NCBI GenBank assembly: GCA_030123585.1
Contig: CP126120.1
Location: forward strand, 1,364,001-1,428,000
Source: Rhodanobacteraceae bacterium
GTDB lineage: Bacteria > Pseudomonadota > Gammaproteobacteria > Xanthomonadales > Rhodanobacteraceae
Reading direction: 5' to 3'
DNA: 64,000 nt
Shown: positions 18,923 through 26,064 of the stretch, one piece after another
How positions within the stretch are numbered: the first letter of the stretch is position 1
Layout: each line of letters starts with the position of its first letter
Position numbers and translations under genes: made by a program
Notes under the pieces: model-generated
The model's database searches: none
The model's input: only the letters and a program-made list of their open reading frames with translations
Told to the model about the DNA's origin: nothing

Positions 18923-19187
18923 ACCTAACTACAAATCGGTTTCAAAGTGGGGTGCAATCCAGCAACCCGATCCGGCTACAACACGGGCGCCATCGGTACA
19001 TGCCTACACAAATCATCGATTTCCCCGTACGTGCCGCCTGATCCCGCCGCCCAATCTTGCGACCTTTCTCGAACAGTGACGGATGCCCCGAAGCGATCTT
19101 CCTACGTTGTGCCTGACGCGGCAACCCATGTCGTTGGATGACTTGCCCGCGCGGGCGACACGCCGACGCGCACAACCCGCGTGACGA
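18923..19187 (-). other. Array-head region of copy B: core site and conserved non-coding DNA
   Basis: The minus strand shows a GTTAGGT core at 18923-18929 opening the first cassette. About 250 bp upstream of it match copy A (12479-12685) by eye at roughly three quarters of positions. No gene with a credible start is present. Like copy A, it lacks attC arms; an attI-like or promoter function is possible but unproven. Confidence 0.55.
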
Positions 19188-19532
19188 TCAGTCCTGCGCC
19201 GGCCTGCCGATGTAGACCCACGCCTCGCCGCCGCTCGCGAGCGGCACCAGCACGCGCTGGTAATCACTCACCTCGTAGGCGTCGGCCTGCGCGAGTTCCG
19301 CGTCGGTCACCAACAGCACGACGCCGTCCACCACGTCGCGCGGATCGCCGGTGCGGGTGATGATCGGGTGGTGGGTCTTGCCGCTCAGCTTCACGACCTC
19401 CGGATCGCGGATGGCCAGCAGGTCGATCCTGAAACCCGTGAGTTGGTCGGGCGTGCTTTCCACGCGCCGCCCGAAGGTCGCGACCTGCACCTCGGCCTGT
19501 TGCAGGGTGCCGTAGGAAAAGAGTCGATTCAC
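19188..19532 (-). CDS. Gamma-glutamylcyclotransferase-like protein, copy B
   Basis: A 114-residue GGCT-like/AIG2 protein with the same LFSYGTLQQ loop and DAELAQADAYEVSDYQRV segment as copy A. It differs mainly at a few residues and at the C-terminus (YIGRPAQD). It starts at GTG 19532, five bases after the gntR stop, so it is translationally coupled to the intact regulator. Known relatives cleave gamma-glutamyl amines or peptides. Pairing with a HutC-type regulator hints at a nitrogen or amino-sugar link, but the substrate cannot be read. Confidence 0.8.
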   Translation of the reverse strand: MNRLFSYGTLQQAEVQVATFGRRVESTPDQLTGFRIDLLAIRDPEVVKLSGKTHHPIITRTGDPRDVVDGVVLLVTDAELAQADAYEVSDYQRVLVPLASGGEAWVYIGRPAQD

Positions 19533-19536
19533 GCGC

Positions 19537-20280
19537 TCACTCGCTCTGCAATTCCGCGACGAAATCGTACAGGTCGCCGCGATACCACGAGCGGGTGAAT
19601 TCGACCACGCGGCCGTCGGCGAGGAAGCTGCGCCGTTCCAGCGCGAGGCCGGCGCTGCCGGGCGGCAATTTCAGCAGGCGCGCCTGTTCGGCATTGAAAT
19701 TGACGGCGCGCAGTCGCTGCAGGCCGCGCACCGGGCGGCAGCCCAGCTTTTCCAGCGCCGCATACAGCGAATCGACCACCAGCGCGGGATCGGCCAGCAC
19801 CGCGCGCGGGATGCTGCTGCGCTCCACCGCCAGCGGTTCGTCGGCGCCGTAGCGCAGGCGGTACAGGCGCGACACCTCGGCGCCGGGCGACAGGTTCATC
19901 GCCATCGATTCTTCCGGCGTCACCTCGCCCGTTTCGCGTTCGAGGAATACCGAGTGCGGATTGAGGCCGCGCGCGCGCAGGTCTTCGGTGAAGCTGGTCA
20001 GCCGCGACAACGGCTTGACGATGCGTTCGGCCACGAAGGTGCCAGCGCCGTGGCGCTGCAGCAGCACGCCGTCATCGACCAGTCCGGCGATGGCCTTGCG
20101 TACGGTGACGCGCGACAGCGCCAACCGTAGCGCGAGCTCGCGTTCGCTGGGCAGCACCTGGCCGGGTTCCACCGCGCCGCGCTCGATGCTGCTGCGGATG
20201 GCGCGGCGCAGGCGCAGGTAGGCCGGGCCGTGGCTGCCGGCGGTCAGGCGGCGGTATTCCTTGAGCAGGGCGGATTGCAT
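19537..20280 (-). CDS. GntR/HutC-family transcriptional regulator
   Basis: A 247-residue repressor-type regulator. The N-terminal winged helix (about residues 18-85) has VLPSERELALRLALSRVTVRKAIAGLVDDGVLLQRHGAGTFV. The UTRA ligand domain (about 100-240) carries LYRLRYGADEPLAVERSSIP and FTRSWYRGDLYDFV. HutC/NagR members bind small amino-acid or sugar-phosphate ligands. It is divergent from zwf, and a GTGGTATTC motif occurs in front of both genes, so it may control the Entner-Doudoroff cluster as well as itself (inference). ATG 20280 is the conserved start. Its 3' end is duplicated at 13029. Confidence 0.88.
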   Translation of the reverse strand: MQSALLKEYRRLTAGSHGPAYLRLRRAIRSSIERGAVEPGQVLPSERELALRLALSRVTVRKAIAGLVDDGVLLQRHGAGTFVAERIVKPLSRLTSFTEDLRARGLNPHSVFLERETGEVTPEESMAMNLSPGAEVSRLYRLRYGADEPLAVERSSIPRAVLADPALVVDSLYAALEKLGCRPVRGLQRLRAVNFNAEQARLLKLPPGSAGLALERRSFLADGRVVEFTRSWYRGDLYDFVAELQSE

Positions 20281-20289
20281 GCGCTAATG

Positions 20290-20307
20290 ATACCAATCGA
20301 ATACCAC
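20290..20307. promoter_or_regulatory. Candidate GntR operator upstream of gntR
   Basis: ATACCA occurs at 20290 and again at 20301, a spacing of 11 bp (one helical turn). It lies 10-27 bp upstream of the gntR start. The minus-strand word GTGGTATTC at 20299-20307 recurs in front of zwf at 20529. Confidence 0.45.
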
Positions 20308-20330
20308 GTGTCAACGAAATCCGTTGAAGA

Positions 20331-20480
20331 GACTCTGATTTTGCTCGCCACTCCGGGGCTGCCGCGGCTTTTTCGCGGCGGAACCCGGAGTCCATTGTCT
20401 CTGCTCGTCAACGCGTTACAGCAAAGGCGCTGGATTCCCGCCTTCGCGGGAATGACGGGAATGTGGATTGACCAGAGGTT
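20331..20480 (+). repeat. Two-hairpin 150-bp repeat, copy 1
   Basis: The element has two palindromes. The first is an imperfect ACTCCGGGGCTGCCGCGG / CGCGGCGGAACCCGGAGT hairpin. The second is ATTCCCGCCTTCGCGGGAAT. The same element recurs inverted at 24751-24898, so the two flank zwf-edd-eda. The ends share CTCTGAT-like terminal motifs. No gene is inside; it could be a MITE or REP-type element. Confidence 0.8.
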
Positions 20481-20484
20481 CGTT

Positions 20485-20537
20485 AATACGTATTCATTGC
20501 GGTGGATGTGTTGCACACTGGTGTTGCAGTGGTATTC
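20485..20537 (+). promoter_or_regulatory. zwf upstream region with two operator-like motifs
   Basis: A perfect 10-bp palindrome AATACGTATT lies at 20485-20494 and the word GTGGTATTC at 20529-20537, the latter shared with the gntR upstream region. Both lie within 82 bp of the zwf start. They are candidate binding sites for the adjacent GntR regulator; no experiment supports this yet. Confidence 0.4.
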
Positions 20538-20566
20538 TTAATCTGCACCCCGTGGCGAGATGATTC

Positions 20567-22051
20567 ATGACCCACCATCTGCAACCCGTGGCCGCGTTCG
20601 ACATGGCCATCTTCGGCGGCACCGGCGACCTCGCGATGCGCAAGTTGCTGCCCGCGCTGTTCCGCCGTTTCGTGGACGGGCAGATTCCGCCCGGCAGCCG
20701 CATCATCGGCGTCGCACGCGCCGAGCAGACCGACGCCGACTATCGCCACGCCGTCGCCGCAGCGTTGCAGCGTACGATCGCCGGGAATGCCGAACTCGCG
20801 GAACGCATCCCCGCATTCCTGGAACTGGTGAGCTACTGCGCGCTCGACGCCACCGGCGAAACCGGCTGGCCGGAGTTCGCCGCGCTGATGCGCAGTGACA
20901 ATCCCGAACGCGTGCGCGTGTTCTACCTCTCGACCAGCCCCGGCATCTTCGTCGATATCTGCCGGCGCCTGCGCGACCACGACCTGCACCGCGGCAACAC
21001 CCGCGTAGTGATCGAGAAGCCCATCGGCCACGACCTCGACAGCGCGCGCGCCATCAACGACGCGGTCGGCGCGGTGTTCGACGAGCGGCAGATCTACCGC
21101 ATCGATCATTACCTCGGCAAGGAGACGGTGCAGAACCTGCTGGCACTGCGCTTCGCGAACGCGCTGTTCGAACCGCTGTGGAACGCCGCGCACATCGACC
21201 ACGTGCAGATCACGGTGGCCGAAACCGTGGGCGTGGAACGGCGCGGCCCGTACTACGACCACGCCGGCGCGCTGCGCGACATGGTGCAGAACCACATGCT
21301 GCAACTGCTGTGCATGGTCGCGATGGAGCCGCCGACGTCGCTGTCGCCCGACGCGGTGCGCGACGAGAAGCTGAAGGTGCTGCGCGCGCTGAAACCGATC
21401 GACGCGGGCAATGCCGCGCGCCTGACCGTGCGCGGCCAGTACCGCGCCGGCGCCGCCAACGGCGGCGCGGCGCCGGGTTACCTCACCGACCTCGGCCGCG
21501 ACGGTTCGCGCACTGAAACCTTCGTCGCGCTGAAGGCGGAAGTCGGCAACTGGCGCTGGGCGGGCGTGCCGTTCTACCTGCGCACCGGCAAGCGCCTGCC
21601 GCAACGCGTATCGGAAATCGTGGTGAATTTCCGCGCGATCCCCTACTCCATCTTCGCCGAAGGCAGCGGCACCGCGCAGCCCAACCGGCTGGTGCTGCGC
21701 CTGCAGCCGGACGAAGGCGTGAAGCTGTGGCTGATGGCGAAATATCCCGGCCCCGGCGGTTTGCGCCTGACCTGCGTGCCGCTGGACATGAGCTTCGCCG
21801 ACGCCTTCGGCGTGGCCCAGCCCGACGCCTACGAACGCCTGCTGCTGGACGTGGTGCGCGGCAATCCGACCCTGTTCATGCGCCGCGACGAAGTGGAAGC
21901 CGCGTGGCGCTGGATCGATCCCATCCTCGCCGCGTGGCAGTCGTCCGGCGACGCGCCGCACGGCTACGCCGCCGGCACCTGGGGGCCGAGCGCATCGGTC
22001 GCATTGATCGAACGCGACGGCCGCACCTGGCACGACGACGACAGCGATTGA
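20567..22051 (+). CDS. zwf: Glucose-6-phosphate 1-dehydrogenase
   Basis: A 494-residue cytosolic enzyme that oxidises glucose 6-phosphate to 6-phosphogluconolactone with NAD(P)+. The nucleotide-binding motif is [16 protein letters not shown]. The active site is [15 protein letters not shown], with the catalytic His in the family pattern. The conserved [12 protein letters not shown] lies near residue 345. The length is normal. It starts the zwf-edd-eda cluster (38 bp to edd), which sends glucose 6-phosphate into the Entner-Doudoroff pathway. No lactonase (pgl) or glucokinase gene is present in this window. Possible control sites shared with gntR lie upstream. Confidence 0.97.
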   Translation: MTHHLQPVAAFDMAIFGGTGDLAMRKLLPALFRRFVDGQIPPGSRIIGVARAEQTDADYRHAVAAALQRTIAGNAELAERIPAFLELVSYCALDATGETGWPEFAALMRSDNPERVRVFYLSTSPGIFVDICRRLRDHDLHRGNTRVVIEKPIGHDLDSARAINDAVGAVFDERQIYRIDHYLGKETVQNLLALRFANALFEPLWNAAHIDHVQITVAETVGVERRGPYYDHAGALRDMVQNHMLQLLCMVAMEPPTSLSPDAVRDEKLKVLRALKPIDAGNAARLTVRGQYRAGAANGGAAPGYLTDLGRDGSRTETFVALKAEVGNWRWAGVPFYLRTGKRLPQRVSEIVVNFRAIPYSIFAEGSGTAQPNRLVLRLQPDEGVKLWLMAKYPGPGGLRLTCVPLDMSFADAFGVAQPDAYERLLLDVVRGNPTLFMRRDEVEAAWRWIDPILAAWQSSGDAPHGYAAGTWGPSASVALIERDGRTWHDDDSD

Positions 22052-22088
22052 GCAACATGCAGATGCCAAGCATCGCACCGAGGCAATC

Positions 22089-23927
22089 ATGACCACCCTG
22101 CACCCCGTCATCCGCGAAACCACCGAACGCATCATCGAACGCAGCCGGGATTCGCGCCGCGCCTATCTCGCGCGCATCGACGCCGCGCGCATCGACGGTC
22201 CGCGCCGGCGCAACGCCGGCTGCGCCAACCAGGCCCACGGTTTCGCGGCCAGTCCGCGCAGCGACAAGTCCGCGCTGCGCACCGGCGGCACGCCCAACCT
22301 CGGCATCGTCAGCGCCTACAACGACATGCTGTCGGCGCACCAGCCATACGAAAACTATCCGGCGTTGATCCGCCGCATCGCGCGCGAAGCGGGCGCCACC
22401 GCGCAGATGGCGGGCGGCGTGCCGGCGATGTGCGACGGCATCACCCAGGGCCGCGCCGGGATGCAGTTGTCGCTGTTCTCGCGCGAGGTGATCGCGCTGT
22501 CGGCGGCGGTCGCGCTGTCGCACGACATGTTCGACGCGGTGCTGTTTCTCGGCATCTGCGACAAGATCGTGCCGGGGCTGTTGATCGCCGCGCTGAGCTT
22601 CGGCCACCTGCCCGCGATCTTCGTGCCCGCAGGCCCGATGCCGAGCGGCCTGCCCAACCAGGACAAGGCCGCGATCCGCCGCCGCTTCGCCGCGGGCGAA
22701 GTCGGCAAGGACGCGTTGATGGACGCCGAAGCGCAGTCGTATCACACGTCCGGCACCTGCACCTTCTACGGCACCGCGAACTCCAACCAGATGCTGATGG
22801 AGATCATGGGCCTGCACCTGCCGGGCGCGAGCTTCATCAATCCCGGCACGCCGCTGCGCGACGCGTTGACCGCCGCCGCCGTGCGGCGCGCCGCCGACAT
22901 CACCGCGCTGGGCGAACACTACACGCCGGTCGGGCGCATGCTGGATGCGCGCAATTTCGTCAACGGCATCATCGGTCTCAACGCCACCGGCGGTTCCACC
23001 AATCACCTGCTGCACCTCGTCGCCGCCGCGGCCGCGGCGGGATTCACGATCACGCTGGAAGACTTCGACGCGATCTCGCGCGTGGTGCCGCTGCTGGCGC
23101 GCGTGTATCCGAACGGCTACGCCGACGTGAACCACTTCCACAAGGCCGGCGGCATGCCGTTCGTGATCGGCACCCTGCTCGATGCCGGCCTGCTGCACCG
23201 CGACGCGCACACGGTGTGGGGCGACAACATGGACGCCTACCGCGCGACGCCCTCGCTGGACGAACACGGCGCGCTCACCTGGACCGAGGTCACGCAAAGC
23301 GGCAACCCGCACATCCTGCGTCCCGCGGGCGATCCGTTCAGTCCCGACGGCGGCTTGCGGATTCTTTCCGGCAATCTCGGCCGCGCGGTGATCAAGGTGT
23401 CGGCGGTCGCCAGCGAGCACCATGTGGTCGAAGCCCCGGCTGTGGTCTTCCACGACCAGGACGACGTACTCGCGGCGTTCAAGCGCGGCGAACTCGATCG
23501 CGATTGCGTGGTGGTGGTGCGCTTCCAGGGTCCGCGCGCAATCGGCATGCCGGAGCTGCACAAGTTGTCGCCCACCCTGGCGGTGCTGCAGGAACGCGGG
23601 CACCGCGTCGCGCTGGTCACCGACGGGCGCATGTCCGGCGCGTCGGGCAAGGTGCCGTCCGCGATCCACGTCGCCCCGGAAGCCGCCGCCGGCGGGCCGC
23701 TGGCGAAATTGCGTGATGGTGATATCGTGCGCCTCGATGCCGTCACCGGCAGCCTGCAGGCGCTGGTCGACGAAACCGAATGGGCCGCGCGCCCGCTCGC
23801 GACCTGCGACCTGACCGCGCAACACGCCGGCACCGGCCGCGAATTGTTCGCGCTGTTCCGCAATGCCGCTGCCGAAGCCGATGCGGGCGCGGGTATCTTC
23901 ACGCAGGCTGTCGATGCTCTTCCGTAG
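22089..23927 (+). CDS. edd: 6-phosphogluconate dehydratase
   Basis: A 612-residue cytosolic [4Fe-4S] dehydratase that turns 6-phosphogluconate into KDPG. Cluster-ligand cysteines lie in [12 protein letters not shown] and [14 protein letters not shown], as in the IlvD/Edd family. Other landmarks are [32 protein letters not shown] and [21 protein letters not shown] 22089 is close to the zwf stop. The stop codon TAG is part of a REP element (GTAGGAG) that starts at 23924, which may shield the 3' end or attenuate transcription into eda. Confidence 0.97.
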   Translation: MTTLHPVIRETTERIIERSRDSRRAYLARIDAARIDGPRRRNAGCANQAHGFAASPRSDKSALRTGGTPNLGIVSAYNDMLSAHQPYENYPALIRRIAREAGATAQMAGGVPAMCDGITQGRAGMQLSLFSREVIALSAAVALSHDMFDAVLFLGICDKIVPGLLIAALSFGHLPAIFVPAGPMPSGLPNQDKAAIRRRFAAGEVGKDALMDAEAQSYHTSGTCTFYGTANSNQMLMEIMGLHLPGASFINPGTPLRDALTAAAVRRAADITALGEHYTPVGRMLDARNFVNGIIGLNATGGSTNHLLHLVAAAAAAGFTITLEDFDAISRVVPLLARVYPNGYADVNHFHKAGGMPFVIGTLLDAGLLHRDAHTVWGDNMDAYRATPSLDEHGALTWTEVTQSGNPHILRPAGDPFSPDGGLRILSGNLGRAVIKVSAVASEHHVVEAPAVVFHDQDDVLAAFKRGELDRDCVVVVRFQGPRAIGMPELHKLSPTLAVLQERGHRVALVTDGRMSGASGKVPSAIHVAPEAAAGGPLAKLRDGDIVRLDAVTGSLQALVDETEWAARPLATCDLTAQHAGTGRELFALFRNAAAEADAGAGIFTQAVDALP

Positions 23928-23992
23928 GAGCGGCGGAAGCCGCGACATCATCCTTTCACGACAACCGTTGTCGGGCCTTCCGGCCCTCCTAC
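23924..23992. repeat. REP pair (BIME-like) between edd and eda
   Basis: Two inverted REP units: GTAGGAGCGGCGGAAGCCGC and, facing it, GGGCCTTCCGGCCCTCCTAC. The left unit supplies the edd stop codon. The same pair, in the other order, lies at 34730-34807. GTAGGAG-type REPs are common in Xanthomonadales genomes. Confidence 0.85.
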
Positions 23993-23999
23993 CGAGAGC

Positions 24000-24674
24000 A
24001 TGAACGATACCCGGACTCCCACAATGCCCATCGATACTCGTCAAGCCACGCTCGAAGCCACACTCAAACTGGCGCCGGTGGTGCCGGTGGTCGTGATCCA
24101 CGACCGCGCGCACGCGGTGCCGCTGGCGCGCGCGCTGGTCGCGGGCGGCACGCCCGCGATCGAAGTCACCCTGCGCACGCCGGTCGCGCTGGATGCGATC
24201 CGCGCGATCGCGGCGGAAGTCGATGGCGCATACGTCGGCGCGGGCACTGTTCTGTCGCCGCGCGATCTCGACGCCGCTGAACGCGCCGGCGCGCGCTTCG
24301 CGGTGTCGCCGGGCACCACGCCTGATCTGCTGGACGCGGCAGACGACAGCGATATGCCGCTGTTGCCGGGCGCCGCCACCGCCAGCGAAGTGATGACCTT
24401 GCTCGAGCGTGGCTACACGTACCAGAAGTGCTTCCCCGCCGAGGCAGTCGGCGGCGCCGCGTTGCTGCGCTCGTGGGCCGGTCCGTTGCCCGCCGCACGC
24501 TTCTGCCCGACCGGCGGCATCACCGCCGCGAACGCGCGGGACTACCTCGCGCTGCCCAACGTCATTTGTGTGGGCGGTTCCTGGCTCGCGCCGCGCAACG
24601 CGGTCGAAGCCGGCGACTGGAACGCGATCGAGGCGCTCGCGCGCGCGGCGGCAGCGATCAAGCCGGCCGGCTGA
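24000..24674 (+). CDS. eda: KDPG/KHG aldolase
   Basis: A 224-residue class I aldolase that splits 2-keto-3-deoxy-6-phosphogluconate into pyruvate and glyceraldehyde 3-phosphate. The Schiff-base lysine lies in YQKCFPAEAVGG, the general base Glu in PAIEVTLRTP, and the phosphate loop in CPTGGITAAN. ATG 24000 is given; ATG 24024 would still keep the fold. It completes the Entner-Doudoroff pair with edd. A REP pair separates it from edd, and the inverted two-hairpin repeat lies downstream. Confidence 0.96.
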   Translation: MNDTRTPTMPIDTRQATLEATLKLAPVVPVVVIHDRAHAVPLARALVAGGTPAIEVTLRTPVALDAIRAIAAEVDGAYVGAGTVLSPRDLDAAERAGARFAVSPGTTPDLLDAADDSDMPLLPGAATASEVMTLLERGYTYQKCFPAEAVGGAALLRSWAGPLPAARFCPTGGITAANARDYLALPNVICVGGSWLAPRNAVEAGDWNAIEALARAAAAIKPAG

Positions 24675-24750
24675 GCGCACACAGGCAACGTAAACGTACT
24701 ACTCGCTGGCACGGCGTTTCGCATCCACGCGTTTTCGCCTGCGCCAGGAA

Positions 24751-24898
24751 ACCTCTGATCAATCCACGTTCTCGTCATTCCCGCGAAAGCGGGAATCCAG
24801 TGTCTTTGTTGTAACTCGTTGACGTGCAAAGACTCTGGATTCCGGGTTCCGCCGCAAAAAAACTGCGGCGGCCCCGGAATGACGAGCAAAATCAGAGC
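24751..24898 (-). repeat. Two-hairpin 150-bp repeat, copy 2 (inverted)
   Basis: This is the reverse-complement partner of 20331-20480, about 80-85% identical by eye. It carries the ATTCCCGCGAAAGCGGGAAT palindrome and the GGTTCCGCCGC / GCGGCGGCCCC hairpin. It ends only 5 bp from the stop of the convergent gene at 24903, so it may end transcription from both sides. Confidence 0.8.
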
Positions 24899-24902
24899 CT
24901 TC

Positions 24903-25844
24903 CTAACGCTGCGGCGTCATTGCTATGCGGAGGGTCTTGCACCACTCCTCGCCACGGCGCATCACGAGCGGCCCGCAACCGTTGGGCTCATGCGGCGGTA
25001 TGGGCAACGCATCACCCGTCTTCCACAACCCCAATCGCTCCATGATTTGCGGCATCTCGGAATCGGCTACCGGCAACGGATTGCCATCGCCGTAGTGCGT
25101 CACGCTGCGATAGCGCAGGATGCGCCGATACGCCCCGCTGCCGTGCGGCGCATACACCTCGACCCAATACACGTAAGGCGGGTGCTCGGTCGGGAAATCC
25201 ACGACTTCGTCGCCTTGCAGCGGACCGGATTCGATGAAACGCGCGTCTTGATTGTTGTTGCTGCCGGCGCTGTCGTTGACGAACACTTCGTCAAAGCGAT
25301 TCGCCTTTCGATCGTACCCATACAGGATGGTTCGGATATCGGTGTTCCCGTCCACGGCTCTGTCGATACTCGTCTTCAGCAGCAACAGTGGCATCGTTCG
25401 ATCACGGCCGGCATGCACCACGCGCGCGTCGAGGAGGCCAAACATCCTCGCAGGCTGATACGACTTGGCGTACCACTTTGCGTACCACGAGGGTTCACCG
25501 TTCAGAACTGCCACGCGCTCGTGGAATTCCGAGCAATGCGGCGAGAGAGCTTCGACGAAGCAAACCGCAATGGGGTTGTCCTCGTCACCGGGCATCGGGT
25601 CTGAAGGCCGCAGTCGCGGATCCTTTGCCACCACCAGCGCCCACGGCGAAGCGGTGTCGAAAGGTCGTGTGAGGTCGAGGTACTTGAGGATCGTCGCCTG
25701 CTGGCCTTGCCACGCCGGTATCGCGGCGATGACCGCCTGCTCGACTTCCGCCTGGGTCGGAGGCGGCACGCCGGCCGTGACGGCTGGTCCTGCCAAGCCA
25801 GCAACCAGAAGCCCGAACCACCCCATCACGGCACTGCGCGACAT
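24903..25844 (-). CDS. Secreted protein of unknown function, 313 aa
   Basis: No family is recognised with confidence. A signal peptide (GWFGLLVAGLAGPAVTAG) leads a 290-residue mature protein with few hydrophobic segments. It has paired cysteines (VCFVEALSPHCSEF and NGCGPLVMRRGEEWCKT) and Trp/Tyr-rich stretches such as SWYAKWYAKSYQP. Strand-like segments (PPYVYWVEVYAPHGSG, AYRRILRYRSVTHYG) suggest a beta-rich periplasmic protein. ATG 25844 gives a standard signal peptide. It stands alone between the two-hairpin repeat and a pgeF relic. Confidence 0.65.
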   Translation of the reverse strand: MSRSAVMGWFGLLVAGLAGPAVTAGVPPPTQAEVEQAVIAAIPAWQGQQATILKYLDLTRPFDTASPWALVVAKDPRLRPSDPMPGDEDNPIAVCFVEALSPHCSEFHERVAVLNGEPSWYAKWYAKSYQPARMFGLLDARVVHAGRDRTMPLLLLKTSIDRAVDGNTDIRTILYGYDRKANRFDEVFVNDSAGSNNNQDARFIESGPLQGDEVVDFPTEHPPYVYWVEVYAPHGSGAYRRILRYRSVTHYGDGNPLPVADSEMPQIMERLGLWKTGDALPIPPHEPNGCGPLVMRRGEEWCKTLRIAMTPQR

Positions 25845-25883
25845 AACGGTGACGCCACGAAACGACGTGCGTGGTATACGCCT

Positions 25884-26040
25884 TCAACCGGTCGCCGGCA
25901 ATAGCCAGATCAAGCTCGCCATCCGTCCGCTGCGCGCGCCGTCGCGTCGGTACGAGTGCAGGCGCAGATCGGTGAACGTGTCGAGGCTGCCGCCAAACAC
26001 GCAAGTGATGCCAGCGGCGCGCAGGTGTGACGCGGGATAC
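25884..26040 (-). pseudogene. Degenerate pgeF 3'-end fragment
   Basis: Read on the minus strand this encodes AAGITCVFGGSLDTFTDLRL and SYRRDGARSGRMASLIW before a stop at 25884. The intact PgeF at 30257 ends in AAGVTRVSGGGLDTFTDTRL and SYRRDGARSGRMASLVW. The two are direct repeats 4.4 kb apart on the same strand. Nothing of the N-terminal part of PgeF or its metal site is present. The relic lies immediately 3' of the kinase gene, so the kinase-sigma-secreted block sits between relic and intact gene. Confidence 0.85.
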
Positions 26041-26064
26041 GTTGCTTGCCGTCCTCGACGGGGG

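Noticed and set aside
9366..20280. Integron integrase gene
   Set aside because: No frame in this interval shows tyrosine-recombinase motifs (the RHRY pattern or the IntI-specific insert).
21876..24680. A 934-codon open frame antisense to zwf-edd-eda
   Set aside because: It mirrors the third-codon-position GC of the real genes, has an Arg/Ala-rich composition and no ribosome site.
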